Shown in pieces: positions 1 through 8,361 of a stretch of 64,000 nucleotides of DNA. The position numbers and the translations under genes are program-made. Numbering within the stretch: the stretch's first letter is position 1; every line of letters begins with the position of its first letter. Under the pieces are notes generated by a model. The model saw only the letters and a program-made list of their open reading frames with translations. It did not search any database and was not told where the DNA came from. This DNA is from CAVZGO01 sp963774935 (GTDB taxonomy: Bacteria; Chloroflexota; Anaerolineae; Anaerolineales; UBA4823), in assembly GCA_963774935.1 (NCBI GenBank), contig CAVZGO010000002.1, forward strand, positions 124,001 to 188,000, given 5' to 3'.

Positions 1-16
1 CATACCTGGCATCCGG

Positions 17-913
17 TTACGAAAGGATTCGTTCAGCACGGCGTCGCTGTCGGAAGATGACTGCCGAGGCTGACAGGTTGACTATCAGCGAGATCAGGAA
101 CAACACAATGCCGATAAAGAACAGCACATGATAATGCGTGCTGTCCGTAGCAACTTCGCCCATCTCGGCGGCAATGGTAGCTGTCATGGTGCGTATCGGT
201 GCAACGATGGCGCTCAGGCTCGTAGGCATCACAGGAGCATTGCCGGTGACCATCATGACTGTCATCGTCTCGCCGATGGCGCGCCCCACGCCCAGCATGA
301 TCGCAGTTAAAATTCCAGATCGGGCAGCCGGAACGGTAACTTTCCAAATCGTTTGCCAGCGGGTTGCCCCCAACGCCAGCGCAGCATCTCGATACGATCG
401 TGGCACGGCGTCCAGAGCGTCTTCAGCAACTGACACGATTGTCGGAATGGTAATCAGTGCTAATAAGAGTGCGCCTGCCAGAGCGGTCAAGCCTGTTGGC
501 AAATTGAACAGAGTGCGCAGGTTGGGCGCTAATACCAGATAGCCCAGGAATCCCAACACAACCGAAGGAACGCCTGCCATGATTTCTATGAACGGCTTGA
601 GCAGCTCACGTGCCCATCTGGGCGAGATCTCTGCAATGTAAACGGCGGTACCGACTCCAACCGGGACAGCGAATACAGCCGCAACGAGGGTGACCAGCAC
701 CGAGCCTAATAACAGCGGCAATATGCCAAAGTAATCCTCAATGGGGTACCAGCGGGTGCTGAACAGATCACCGAGCGGTACTTCTCTGAGAGTCGGCATC
801 CCTTCCGTGATCAAGAATACGAATATCAGGATGACAAAGATAATCGCTGAATAACCCGATACCTTGATGGCTGGGGTGATGATGGCTTCGCTCCAATTAC
901 GGGGTGTCTTCAT
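17..913 (-). CDS. pstC: Phosphate ABC transporter permease PstC
   Basis: Inner-membrane permease subunit of the high-affinity phosphate importer; it pairs with PstA to form the channel energised by PstB. The protein has about six hydrophobic segments. The binding-protein-dependent transport signature lies in the stretch GATRWQTIWKVTVPAARSGI, followed by GRAIGETMTVMMVTG, typical of PstC. I chose the ATG at 913 (MKTPRNW) rather than the in-frame codon at 961 because the longer form would overlap the end of pstS and starts with non-hydrophobic filler. It lies 34 nt after the pstS stop and is presumably co-transcribed. pstA is not in the window; it is probably just beyond the left edge. Confidence 0.93.
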   Translation of the reverse strand: MKTPRNWSEAIITPAIKVSGYSAIIFVILIFVFLITEGMPTLREVPLGDLFSTRWYPIEDYFGILPLLLGSVLVTLVAAVFAVPVGVGTAVYIAEISPRWARELLKPFIEIMAGVPSVVLGFLGYLVLAPNLRTLFNLPTGLTALAGALLLALITIPTIVSVAEDALDAVPRSYRDAALALGATRWQTIWKVTVPAARSGILTAIMLGVGRAIGETMTVMMVTGNAPVMPTSLSAIVAPIRTMTATIAAEMGEVATDSTHYHVLFFIGIVLFLISLIVNLSASAVIFRQRRRAERILS

Positions 914-947
914 AATTCCCAAGAGGCTCCGGTTATGATTAGGGCGA

Positions 948-1838
948 TTAAATCGGCACAAAACCCAATTCCAGCACGATTTGCTGTGCCTCAGCAGTCA
1001 TAATCCAATCGATGTATTCTTTCACAAATCCCTGCGGTTCGCCGGCAGAATAGATATACAGGTCACGTGAGACGGGATAAATATTCTGATTGACCGCCTC
1101 GACCGAGGGGAGCACATACACATCACTGTTTGTGTCAGCGATCGCCACCATTTTGACTTCATCAGTCACGTAGCCTAATCCGTCATACCCGATGGCGTTC
1201 GGATTATCGCGCACCTCGGTAGTAATCCCGACCGACGACGGCAATAACAGCGTATCTGTTGAGAATAAAGTCGTATTTTCACTGTCGCCAAGGCGCAGTA
1301 CACGCTCCAAAAAGTATACATGGGTGCCCGAATTGGTCTCACGCGAGACCCGCACGATCGGACGATCCTCTCCACCCACTTCGCGCCAATTGTTTACCTT
1401 GCCCGAAAAGATATCCGAAACCTGCTGCAGTGTAAGCTGGTTTACCGGATTGGTTGGATTGACGATCACCGCAATAGCATCCCTGGCGACGACGAATTCT
1501 ACTGGCTCCTTGCCGTTGGCTTCCATCTCTTCGACTTCCGAGTCTTTGATCGCCCGAGAGGCGTTGGCTAAATCTGCCGTGCCATTTTGCAAAGCAGCGA
1601 TGCCGGTGCCTGAGCCACCACCCGTAACCGTTACATTGATGTCCGGCTGCAGCTCCTGGTAGCGCTCAGCCCAGGCTAATGCCAGATTGACCATTGTGTC
1701 TGAGCCTTTGTTTTGGATGGTTGTTACTGTCGTAGAAGATTTAGCAGAAGCATTTGAGCAGGCGCGTAATCCCAGTATCAGAATAAGTATCACGATCAGG
1801 ATAAGGACTAACAATAATATGAAGCGAGTTAATTTCAT
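948..1838 (-). CDS. pstS: Phosphate ABC transporter substrate-binding protein PstS
   Basis: Extracytoplasmic phosphate-binding protein delivering phosphate to PstC/PstA. It begins with a long hydrophobic signal/anchor segment (residues 6-25), then RACSNAS, where a Cys after Arg-Ala could serve as a lipid anchor. PstS motifs follow: GSDTMVNL, GGGSGTGIAAL (phosphate-loop type), RAIKDSE, FSGKVNNWREVGG and RETNSGTHVYF. The ATG at 1838 (MKLTRF) is preferred over the codon at 1874 because a TATAAT at 1846-1851 sits 7 nt upstream of it, which suggests a leaderless transcript. It is the first gene of pstS-pstC, divergent from pstB. Confidence 0.92.
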   Translation of the reverse strand: MKLTRFILLLVLILIVILILILGLRACSNASAKSSTTVTTIQNKGSDTMVNLALAWAERYQELQPDINVTVTGGGSGTGIAALQNGTADLANASRAIKDSEVEEMEANGKEPVEFVVARDAIAVIVNPTNPVNQLTLQQVSDIFSGKVNNWREVGGEDRPIVRVSRETNSGTHVYFLERVLRLGDSENTTLFSTDTLLLPSSVGITTEVRDNPNAIGYDGLGYVTDEVKMVAIADTNSDVYVLPSVEAVNQNIYPVSRDLYIYSAGEPQGFVKEYIDWIMTAEAQQIVLELGFVPI

Positions 1839-1933
1839 GATGGAGATTATATCCAGATTAAACCCAACCCACAAGTTACTTTTTCCCGGGTTTTCTGTAA
1901 TTGGAAACGAAATTTTCAGGTAGAATTACGCTC
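1839..1933. promoter_or_regulatory. Divergent pstS/pstB promoter region
   Basis: The 95-bp intergenic region between pstS and pstB. Leftward: TTGTGG (1869-1874), 17-nt spacer, TATAAT (1846-1851), then 7 nt to the pstS ATG. Rightward: TAGAAT (1921-1926), then 7 nt to the pstB ATG at 1934; I see no good -35 for this side. Neither start has a Shine-Dalgarno sequence, so both messages may be leaderless. No clear PHO-box repeat was recognised. Confidence 0.6.
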
Positions 1934-2701
1934 ATGACCGGGATTGAATCAATCTTCAGTGTGAACAACCTGGATTTTTACTACGGAGATTCCAAGGCGC
2001 TATCACAAATTAATATGGAGGTCCTTCCCCAAAAAGTGACCGCCCTGATCGGCCCTTCGGGCTGCGGGAAATCCACCTTTCTGCGTTGCCTGAACCGGAT
2101 GAACGATACCATCCCGGGCACGCGCGTGGAAGGGAAGATCATGCTGAATGGAGAGGATATTTACGACCCGGAAGTCGACTTGACCATTCTGCGCCAGCGC
2201 GTGGGGATGGTCTTTCAAAAACCCAACCCCTTCCCGCAATCGATATATGATAATGTCGCCTTTGGCCCGCGTGTACTGGGTATGGTGCAGGGTAAAGAAG
2301 GGCTCACAATGATCGTCCAGCACAGCCTGGAGCAGGCAGCCCTGTGGCAAGAAGTAAAAGACTCTCTGCACAAGGATGCACTCGAGTTATCCCTGGGGCA
2401 GCAGCAGCGCCTGTGTATTGCCAGAGTGCTGGCGGTACAGCCGGAAGTAATCCTGATGGATGAACCAGCTTCAGCATTAGATCCTATCGCGACCGAGCGA
2501 ATCGAGGAGCTGATCGACGAGCTGAAGGCGAAGTACACTATCGTGATCGTCACGCACAACATGCAGCAGGCAGCCCGGGTTTCTGATTTTACGGGTTTCT
2601 TCTGGTTGGGTCAGCTTGTGGAATTCTCCCCTACCACGCAGATGTTCGTTTCACCCAAGAATGAGCTTACCGAAACCTATATCACAGGTCGGATGGGGTA
2701 G
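1934..2701 (+). CDS. pstB: Phosphate ABC transporter ATP-binding protein PstB
   Basis: Cytoplasmic ATPase of the phosphate importer. Walker A is GPSGCGKST, the Q-loop is FQKPNPFPQSIYDNV (a PstB hallmark), Walker B is VILMDEPASALDP and the H-loop is VTHNMQQAARVSD. The ABC signature reads LSLGQQQRLCIARVLA instead of LSGGQ; the codon is ctg at the first Gly position. The start at 1934 (MTGIES) is chosen over 1901 because a -10-like TAGAAT lies 7 nt upstream. It is divergent from pstS-pstC, so the transporter is split between two transcripts, and it converges with the response regulator downstream. Confidence 0.92.
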   Translation: MTGIESIFSVNNLDFYYGDSKALSQINMEVLPQKVTALIGPSGCGKSTFLRCLNRMNDTIPGTRVEGKIMLNGEDIYDPEVDLTILRQRVGMVFQKPNPFPQSIYDNVAFGPRVLGMVQGKEGLTMIVQHSLEQAALWQEVKDSLHKDALELSLGQQQRLCIARVLAVQPEVILMDEPASALDPIATERIEELIDELKAKYTIVIVTHNMQQAARVSDFTGFFWLGQLVEFSPTTQMFVSPKNELTETYITGRMG

Positions 2702-2703
2702 GA

Positions 2704-3495
2704 TTACTTTTCCGTCGCACCCGCCGGATCAAATACATATCCGGTGCCGCGCACGTTGGCGATCCACTTCTCACCGCCGGGAAAGGCTGCCAGCTTACGG
2801 CGCAGCCGGCTGACCAGTGGACGAAGGACTTCTGGAGCTTCCCAATCGGACGCATCGTAGCCCTGCACCTGGATGACCAAATCCCGGTGCGACATGACAT
2901 GACCACGATTTTCAGCCAGTATTTTGAATAATTTACCCTCTGTAGGTGTCAGGATGACGCGTGTGCTGCCGCGATAGACTTCCCGACGGATAAAGTCCAC
3001 CACGACTCCGTTCTCCAGACTCAGTACAGCGTGATTAACTGCTGAAGTGTTTTCTAACCCTTCGATATCTTTCAATCTTTGCAGCGAGACACCTAACTGT
3101 TCGAGCAACTGGCGCTTTCTAATTTGCTCCGCACGCGCCGATAAAGCTCGCTCTACACTGTTTAATATCTCACCGGAAGAGGCTGGTTTCAATAAATAAT
3201 CGTTTGCGCCAAGTCGCAGCGCTTCTATCGCCGTTTCGAGAGAGCCATGCCCGGTGAGTAATATTACCCGTGTCTCGGGGTTATTGGAGCGGATAGAGCG
3301 AAGCACATCGATGCCATCGACACCAGGCATCTTGAGATCGAGCAACACCAAATCGAAATTATCAACACGCAGTACGGATAAAGCATCTGCACCTGAGGTG
3401 ACCGCAGCGACTTGATAATTTTCAAGACGTAAGATTTCCTCTAATGATTGGCATACCTTTTCTTCATCATCTACCACCAGGATGCGTGCTTTCAT
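2704..3495 (-). CDS. OmpR/PhoB-type two-component response regulator
   Basis: Cytoplasmic transcription regulator. The N-terminal receiver domain has the acidic pair DDEE, the phospho-acceptor Asp in LVLLDLKMPG (about residue 53), Thr in LLTGHG (about 81) and Lys in LLKP (about 103). The C-terminal winged-helix domain (about 165-258) contains LTPTEGKLFKILAENRGHVM and RGTGYVF, typical of OmpR/PhoB DNA binding. Its ATG overlaps the kinase stop (TGATG), so the pair is translationally coupled. Position beside pstB suggests a role in phosphate control like PhoB, but this is inference; the kinase is not PhoR-like in architecture. Confidence 0.88.
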   Translation of the reverse strand: MKARILVVDDEEKVCQSLEEILRLENYQVAAVTSGADALSVLRVDNFDLVLLDLKMPGVDGIDVLRSIRSNNPETRVILLTGHGSLETAIEALRLGANDYLLKPASSGEILNSVERALSARAEQIRKRQLLEQLGVSLQRLKDIEGLENTSAVNHAVLSLENGVVVDFIRREVYRGSTRVILTPTEGKLFKILAENRGHVMSHRDLVIQVQGYDASDWEAPEVLRPLVSRLRRKLAAFPGGEKWIANVRGTGYVFDPAGATEK

Positions 3496-5399
3496 CAAAT
3501 TTTATCCTCCGGAATGATAATGCGAAAACAGGCGCCGGGCTGTTCATCTACCACCAGGCTCAAGGAGCCGCCATGCGCCTGGATGATACCATAACTGACC
3601 GGCAACCCCAGACCCAGCCCGCCATCCTTGGTGCTGACGAAGGGATCAAAGATGCGTTCCCGATCTTGCTGAGCCACTCCGTAACCACTATCACGAACAA
3701 TGATCTCCACCGCCCTTGGCTCCATGCTCGTGTTTTTTCTTCGCCGACCTGAGGGAGGAACCTCACAGCGGGCGGTGCGAATGATAAGCTTGCCACCCTG
3801 CGGCATCGCCTGTAACGCATTTAAGATCAGATTTAGCAATACTTGCTGGATCTGGTCTGCCACAACCAGTACCTTGGGCAGGTCTTGCCCCAGCTCCAGA
3901 TGCCCCTCCACCGCCTGGTTTTGGAGCTGCGGCTTTACCAGTGCCATGGTGCGCAGGACTAGCTGGTTCAAGTCGGTGGATTGGCGATCCCTGGCGGTGG
4001 GTCGGTAGAAATCCAACATGCGCTGGGCGATATTCACCAGCCGGTCCAACTCGCTGCGCGCCATCGCCAGGTAGCGGCTTCGTTCGGCTGGCTCCAATTC
4101 GCTATGATCCGCCAGGTAAAGACAATTATGCAGTGCTTGCAACGGATTATTAATTTCATGAGCGATCGAGGCCATCAAGCGTCCGGTGGTGGCTAACTTT
4201 TCGGATTGAACCAGCAAGCTCTCTGCCTGGCGCTGAGCCTCACTCCGCTGTTGCAATTCATCGTAAAGCTCGGCGTTGCGAATGGCAATAGCCACGGTGG
4301 GAGCCAGTAGCTCGATTGACTTCAAATCATCCTCAGTAAACTCTCGCTCCGGATGATCATCCATAACGATCAGGACGCCAATCACCTCTCCTTTGAACAG
4401 CAAAGGCGTGCCGATTGCAGCCCGAAACGGTATCGATGGTGCTGATTTAAGCCGGTATTCCCACTGTTCGTAATCCTTTACGCGGATCGTCTGCCCTGTT
4501 AGCAACACCTGGCCAGCCAGGCCCTCTCCCACAGGCAACTCCAGACCTTTAAAGCTCTCCCAGGGGTTGTCACTAATCTCGAGACGGATGCTCTGACCGT
4601 CGGCTTCAAGCAGACCTAGCTCAGCACCCGGCGCGTGCAGCAGCGTCTTTGCCCGCCGGACCACGTTATGCAGCAGGATATCCAGATCATAATCTGCGAT
4701 GATATCCAATGCAGTCTCGTGAACAACCCTGCGCTGGTGGGCTTCGTCTTCCAGCTGGCGTTTACGCTTCGCATTCTGCAAGGTATTTGAAAGGAGATTT
4801 ACAAGCGCTTCTTCCAATAAATAGCTGTATTGCCACTCGCTGGCTTCGGGCGAATGCAGTAAGGCAATCAATTTTTCGGACGACCGTTGGGCAGAACCGG
4901 GTTGGTCACAAAATCTGCTGATTTGCGATAGCAGGTCATCAATCAACGCCAGGTTTCCATCCTGAGCGGCTGATCGTGGTTGATCCACCTCAGTGGGGGG
5001 AAAAGCACGATCTTGCAGCGGAGGATGCGCGGTGTGCTCTACCACCAGGCGCAGGAGCTCCTGTGCCTGCCCGGTCAGACCATCTGAGCCCACCAGCAGT
5101 GCTCGCTCGCTTGATGATGCGCAGAACAGATATACCTGCTGGCTGCCTAAAGAGTCAGCATCACCTTTAAGACTGCGGTGACGCATGCGCCTGGTTTGCA
5201 TCCCACCTGATATCCAGCCGGAAATCGCTGGCTGGGCAACAAAGTGGAGCAGATGCCCTTTACTACTCCGGTTCAATCCAGCCGAATCGGTCAAGGTCCA
5301 CAACCCATCCCTGAGCTTCAAGAAGGCTGCCCAGTGTGCTGGACATATCCGGCATATTCCGTCTAATAAGTTGGTGGTAGATTTTTGGCGGGCATTCAT
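3495..5399 (-). CDS. Soluble GAF-domain sensor histidine kinase
   Basis: Autophosphorylating kinase and likely partner of the adjacent regulator. I see no transmembrane segment, so it should be cytoplasmic. The N-terminal ~170 residues may be a degenerate GAF-like sensor; a clearer GAF domain spans about 235-385 (LPVGEGLAGQVLLTGQTIRVKD), followed by a coiled coil. The H-box is IAHEINNPLQ (His about 414), the N-box NLILNALQAMPQGG, G1 DSGYGV, the F-box IFDPFVSTK and G2 GLGLGLPVSYG. The ATG at 5399 has GAGGGGGG 10-12 nt upstream and is preferred over an upstream TTG at 5426. A strong hairpin (5421-5462) precedes the ribosome-binding site. Confidence 0.87.
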   Translation of the reverse strand: MNARQKSTTNLLDGICRICPAHWAAFLKLRDGLWTLTDSAGLNRSSKGHLLHFVAQPAISGWISGGMQTRRMRHRSLKGDADSLGSQQVYLFCASSSERALLVGSDGLTGQAQELLRLVVEHTAHPPLQDRAFPPTEVDQPRSAAQDGNLALIDDLLSQISRFCDQPGSAQRSSEKLIALLHSPEASEWQYSYLLEEALVNLLSNTLQNAKRKRQLEDEAHQRRVVHETALDIIADYDLDILLHNVVRRAKTLLHAPGAELGLLEADGQSIRLEISDNPWESFKGLELPVGEGLAGQVLLTGQTIRVKDYEQWEYRLKSAPSIPFRAAIGTPLLFKGEVIGVLIVMDDHPEREFTEDDLKSIELLAPTVAIAIRNAELYDELQQRSEAQRQAESLLVQSEKLATTGRLMASIAHEINNPLQALHNCLYLADHSELEPAERSRYLAMARSELDRLVNIAQRMLDFYRPTARDRQSTDLNQLVLRTMALVKPQLQNQAVEGHLELGQDLPKVLVVADQIQQVLLNLILNALQAMPQGGKLIIRTARCEVPPSGRRRKNTSMEPRAVEIIVRDSGYGVAQQDRERIFDPFVSTKDGGLGLGLPVSYGIIQAHGGSLSLVVDEQPGACFRIIIPEDKI

Positions 5400-5420
5400 A
5401 ATATAGACACCCCCCTCACG

Positions 5421-5462
5421 TGCCAATCCTTCTTCACCTCCCAGGTGAAATCAGGATTGGCA
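5421..5462 (-). promoter_or_regulatory. Strong two-part hairpin upstream of the histidine kinase gene
   Basis: A 10-bp outer stem (TGCCAATCCT at 5421-5430 with AGGATTGGCA at 5453-5462) encloses a 7-bp inner stem (TTCACCT at 5433-5439 with AGGTGAA at 5443-5449, loop CCC). It lies a few nucleotides upstream of the kinase Shine-Dalgarno sequence on the minus strand and has no following U-tract. An RNA control element or operator is more likely than a terminator for the upstream DUF4342 gene. Function unknown. Confidence 0.55.
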
Positions 5463-5570
5463 GCAAATACTGCCAAAACTCTCCTGGGGAATAGATCAAG
5501 GCCTGGGATTACCACCAGCAATTGGACTGCTACGCGCAGAGGCGTGATCCAGGTAGCCATAGACTGACCA

Positions 5571-5852
5571 TTAGACGCTGCCGGGTGGTTCCTGGCTTGT
5601 TCGCTCGACCTTTTCGACCACGATCGTCGCCTGGGTGACCAGGGCTGCTAAAGCGCCAAGGGCTGCCAGCTGCGGAGCAAGCAATACGCCCAGAACACCG
5701 AATGTCAACGGAATATCCAGCAGGGTCCTTCCTTCATCTGTCTTGATGATGATCCGCCGGATCGTGCCTTCTCGGAGGAGCTCCTTTATCTTTTGCAGGA
5801 TTTCATCGCCTTTGACCTGGAATTCCTCTGTTTTGACCTTTTCGTCTTCCAT
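5571..5852 (-). CDS. DUF4342-type small protein
   Basis: A 93-residue protein. It has an acidic/basic N-terminal helical half (EEFQVKGDEILQKIKELLREG), then a short beta segment (RRIIIKTDEGRTLLDIPLT) and a hydrophobic stretch (FGVLGVLLAPQLAALGALAAL). This arrangement matches the small DUF4342 family found in Firmicutes and Chloroflexota; no function is established. AAGGA lies about 12 nt upstream of the ATG. It sits upstream of the histidine kinase on the same strand, 171 bp away, with a hairpin between them, so co-transcription is possible but not shown. Confidence 0.75.
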   Translation of the reverse strand: MEDEKVKTEEFQVKGDEILQKIKELLREGTIRRIIIKTDEGRTLLDIPLTFGVLGVLLAPQLAALGALAALVTQATIVVEKVERTSQEPPGSV

Positions 5853-6050
5853 AGCGTCCAGTCCTTATTTTTTTAACAAATACAGCTCATTGATCTTGGG
5901 TCGATGTGCCCGGCGATAGGCATTTTCGCCGCATAACGATCCAGACCGGAACAGATCGACACTTATCTGCCAATGTGACATGGGTTGAGCTTGCCCCTTG
6001 ATTAGATTATAACAATAAAGGGAATTTGAAAATACATATATAATGAAATT
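5853..6050. promoter_or_regulatory. Divergent intergenic region with a leaderless-type -10 for the membrane protein
   Basis: About 200 bp between two divergent genes. TATAAT at 6039-6044 lies 6 nt upstream of the ATG at 6051, and no Shine-Dalgarno is present. The rest is AT-rich without a recognisable RNA or repeat. Confidence 0.45.
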
Positions 6051-7043
6051 ATGAAATCCAATTTCCAATTCGAGATCAGCCACATGATGATTGCTCCACG
6101 TCCTCTCGGGATGCGCCTACTGGTGGCGGTGATATTGATTCTCCTGCCAGCGAGCGCGGCAGCGCTTGATGGGCTGTTGAAGAGTTTGTTTTCTGATGGC
6201 AATTGGCGCCCGATGCTGCTGCCCATGGTAGTGATCTATTACATCTGGATTGTTTCACCAATCGTCGATCGCGGTCAAGCTGCGGTTGTGGCTGGCTTTC
6301 GCCCAATTACCCAATTAGACGATGAGACCTTCGCACAAATCGTTGCTAAAGCCGGGAGCACATCCCCCCTGGGAGAAGGGCTGGCATTGCTGATTGGAGC
6401 AGCCGCGGGGATTTTAATCGGTTCGACCGGCGTACAAGGGCCGGATATTTTCTGGCTGCGCTGGTATTGGCTTGCTGCGAATGCGCTGATGTTTGCTCTG
6501 CTCGGGTGGACGATCTTTGGCTCGATCCATTCGACACGGTTGTCTGCTGTGCTGCAGCGCCAACCACTGCACTTTGATCTCTTTGACCTGCACCCTTTCG
6601 AACCAATCGGTCGCCAGAGTCTGGTGCTTGCACTGGTGTTCATCGGTGGACTTGTCCTGGCAATGCTCTTTGGGCTCAGCGCGGAAAACATCCGCATGTG
6701 GCAGACCTGGCTTTTTTACATACCGTTGGCTCTGATGGCAGTACTGCTTTTCTTCCTGAACATGCGCGGAACCCATGCTGTACTGACTGGTGAAAAAAGG
6801 CGTCTGCTGTCACTGGTGTCTGCCAGAATCAGACAAATAACACCATCCCTACAGCAGTCCGTTGTGTCGAACCAACCGTTACCAGAGCAGGCTGCAGAAT
6901 TCAGCACGCTGAGCGCCTACGAGGCGCGGTTGAACTCGGCTCGCACCTGGCCCTATAACACCAGCATGCTGCGCACCCTGGCATTCACCATCCTGCTGCC
7001 GCTAGTGATCCGCCTTATCACCCTCCTCTTGTTTGAAAATTAA
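6051..7043 (+). CDS. Polytopic membrane protein of unknown function
   Basis: A 330-residue protein with about six to seven hydrophobic segments: LLVAVILILLPASAAAL, MLLPMVVIYYIWIVSPIV, GLALLIGAAAGILIG, WLAANALMFALLGWTIFG, LVLALVFIGGLVLAMLFGL, LFYIPLALMAVLLFFLN and a C-terminal pair. Between segments there is a soluble loop with HFDLFDLHPFEPIGR. I do not recognise the family and assign no function. The start at 6051 is supported by TATAAT ending 6 nt upstream. It converges with the NTF2-like gene 3 bp away. Confidence 0.7.
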   Translation: MKSNFQFEISHMMIAPRPLGMRLLVAVILILLPASAAALDGLLKSLFSDGNWRPMLLPMVVIYYIWIVSPIVDRGQAAVVAGFRPITQLDDETFAQIVAKAGSTSPLGEGLALLIGAAAGILIGSTGVQGPDIFWLRWYWLAANALMFALLGWTIFGSIHSTRLSAVLQRQPLHFDLFDLHPFEPIGRQSLVLALVFIGGLVLAMLFGLSAENIRMWQTWLFYIPLALMAVLLFFLNMRGTHAVLTGEKRRLLSLVSARIRQITPSLQQSVVSNQPLPEQAAEFSTLSAYEARLNSARTWPYNTSMLRTLAFTILLPLVIRLITLLLFEN

Positions 7044-7045
7044 TT

Positions 7046-7405
7046 TCAGCCTTTGACGTACGATAGCTTCTGAGCGATGAGCCCGTCCTTCAGCAGGTAT
7101 TCATCAATGCCGCGCACATGACCGGGGCTGCCCTGGTTATCCACCCACCGGTAAATCCAGCGCATCCACACCCGCTCGCCTGCCTCGAAAATTTCTTCGA
7201 TCTCGATCCTGGCATGCAACGAGCTGCGAAAGAACTCTTCCCAAAATGCCTGAACCGCAGCCTTGCTAACATACCGCTCACCATCGGGAGCCGGCGAAGT
7301 GTTCTCGAAGACACAATCGGGGGTCAGGCAGCGCATCATCGCTGCGACATCACGCACATTCAGAGCATCGTTGAATTGTCTCACAATCCCTATACCGTTA
7401 TCCAT
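7046..7405 (-). CDS. NTF2-like / SnoaL-like family protein
   Basis: A small alpha+beta barrel protein of about 119 residues. The pattern IVRQFNDALNVRDVAAMMRCLTPDCVFEN, then a central AVQAFWEEFF and terminal strands WMRWIYRWV and HVRGIDEYLLKDGLIAQKLSYV is typical of the NTF2-like/SnoaL superfamily. This includes polyketide cyclases, ketosteroid isomerase-like enzymes and many proteins without known substrate. The ATG at 7405 follows AGGAAAGGA at ideal spacing, so I reject the longer form starting at 7459. Substrate unknown. Confidence 0.8.
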   Translation of the reverse strand: MDNGIGIVRQFNDALNVRDVAAMMRCLTPDCVFENTSPAPDGERYVSKAAVQAFWEEFFRSSLHARIEIEEIFEAGERVWMRWIYRWVDNQGSPGHVRGIDEYLLKDGLIAQKLSYVKG

Positions 7406-7552
7406 TCTCGTATCCTTTCCTGGGAAACCAATAAAACAGATCCAGGGCAAACCCGACATCGATTACCCACAAATCTAGCTGATGCAATTATACTTTCTTC
7501 GTCCCTAATGTACATAATCCTACAGGAGCAGCTACCGAATGAAAAATAGCGC

Positions 7553-8361
7553 ATGACACACTTGCCGGGCAAATCGCCAGTTAGATTCGCCACCTACCGC
7601 AGGTCGAAGCCATCGCTCTGGCAGGCTCCCAAACCAGCAGGTCAACTGACGCCGAATCGGATATCGATCTTTATGTGTATACTCGCGCAGAGATCCCGCT
7701 ATCGGATCGAAGAACCATCGTCGAGCAAGCAGGGGGAGCATCCAGAGCCAGCCTGGGTCTGAATTTCTGGGGTCCAGGAGACGAATGGCTCGATGCTGCC
7801 AGCGGGATTGAACTCGATCTGGTTTATTTTGATACCGCGTGGATGACAACCCAACTGCAGCGGGTACTAAAAGAATACAAGGCAAGCCTGGGATATTCCA
7901 CCTGTCTCTGGTACACGCTCCGGCACTCACTGGCTCTATACGACCCCAATGGATGGTTTGCCAACCTGCAGGAATTCGCAAATGTTGAGTACCCGGAGCC
8001 TCTGCGCGCCAACATCATTGCATTCAACCATCCTGTGCTGCGTGAAATAATACCATCGTATGCCAATCAATTGAAGAAAGCAATCCATCGCAAGGACCTG
8101 GTCAGCGTCAATCATCGCCTGGCAGCTTTGCTTGCCAGCTATTTCGATATCATCTTTGCATTCAACCGCCAGCTCCACCCGGGAGAAAAGCGCTTGGTGG
8201 AGCATGCTCATGGCTGCTGTTCGCGACTGCCGGAAAATATGGCAGTAGATATTACGCGTTTGCTTTCCAGCGCAAGCTCAGGCGAACCTGCATGCCTGGA
8301 ATATCTTAACATCCTGCTGAATCGCCTCGACGCTTTGCTGGTAGAAGATGGGCTCCTTTAG
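7553..8361 (+). CDS. DUF4037-type nucleotidyltransferase, N-terminal reading-frame break
   Basis: From about 7585 the frame reads VEAIALAGSQTSRSTDAESD then IDLYVYTR, a nucleotidyltransferase G-S...D-x-D motif, followed by a DUF4037-type C-terminal domain (GYSTCLWYTLRHS, SVNHRLAALLASYFDIIFAFNRQLHPGEKRLV). That frame has a TAG at 7582-7584 and no ATG/GTG/TTG before the motif. The likely true start is the ATG at 7553 (MTHLPGK) in another frame, needing one missing base near 7583-7590. A GTG at 7675 would give an intact ORF but would delete the catalytic motif. Either a sequencing deletion or a decaying gene. Confidence 0.7.

Noticed and set aside
5463..5570. A tRNA-like structure near the kinase leader
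   Set aside because: No cloverleaf with a TTCGA loop could be drawn; only the stem-loop at 5421-5462 is convincing.
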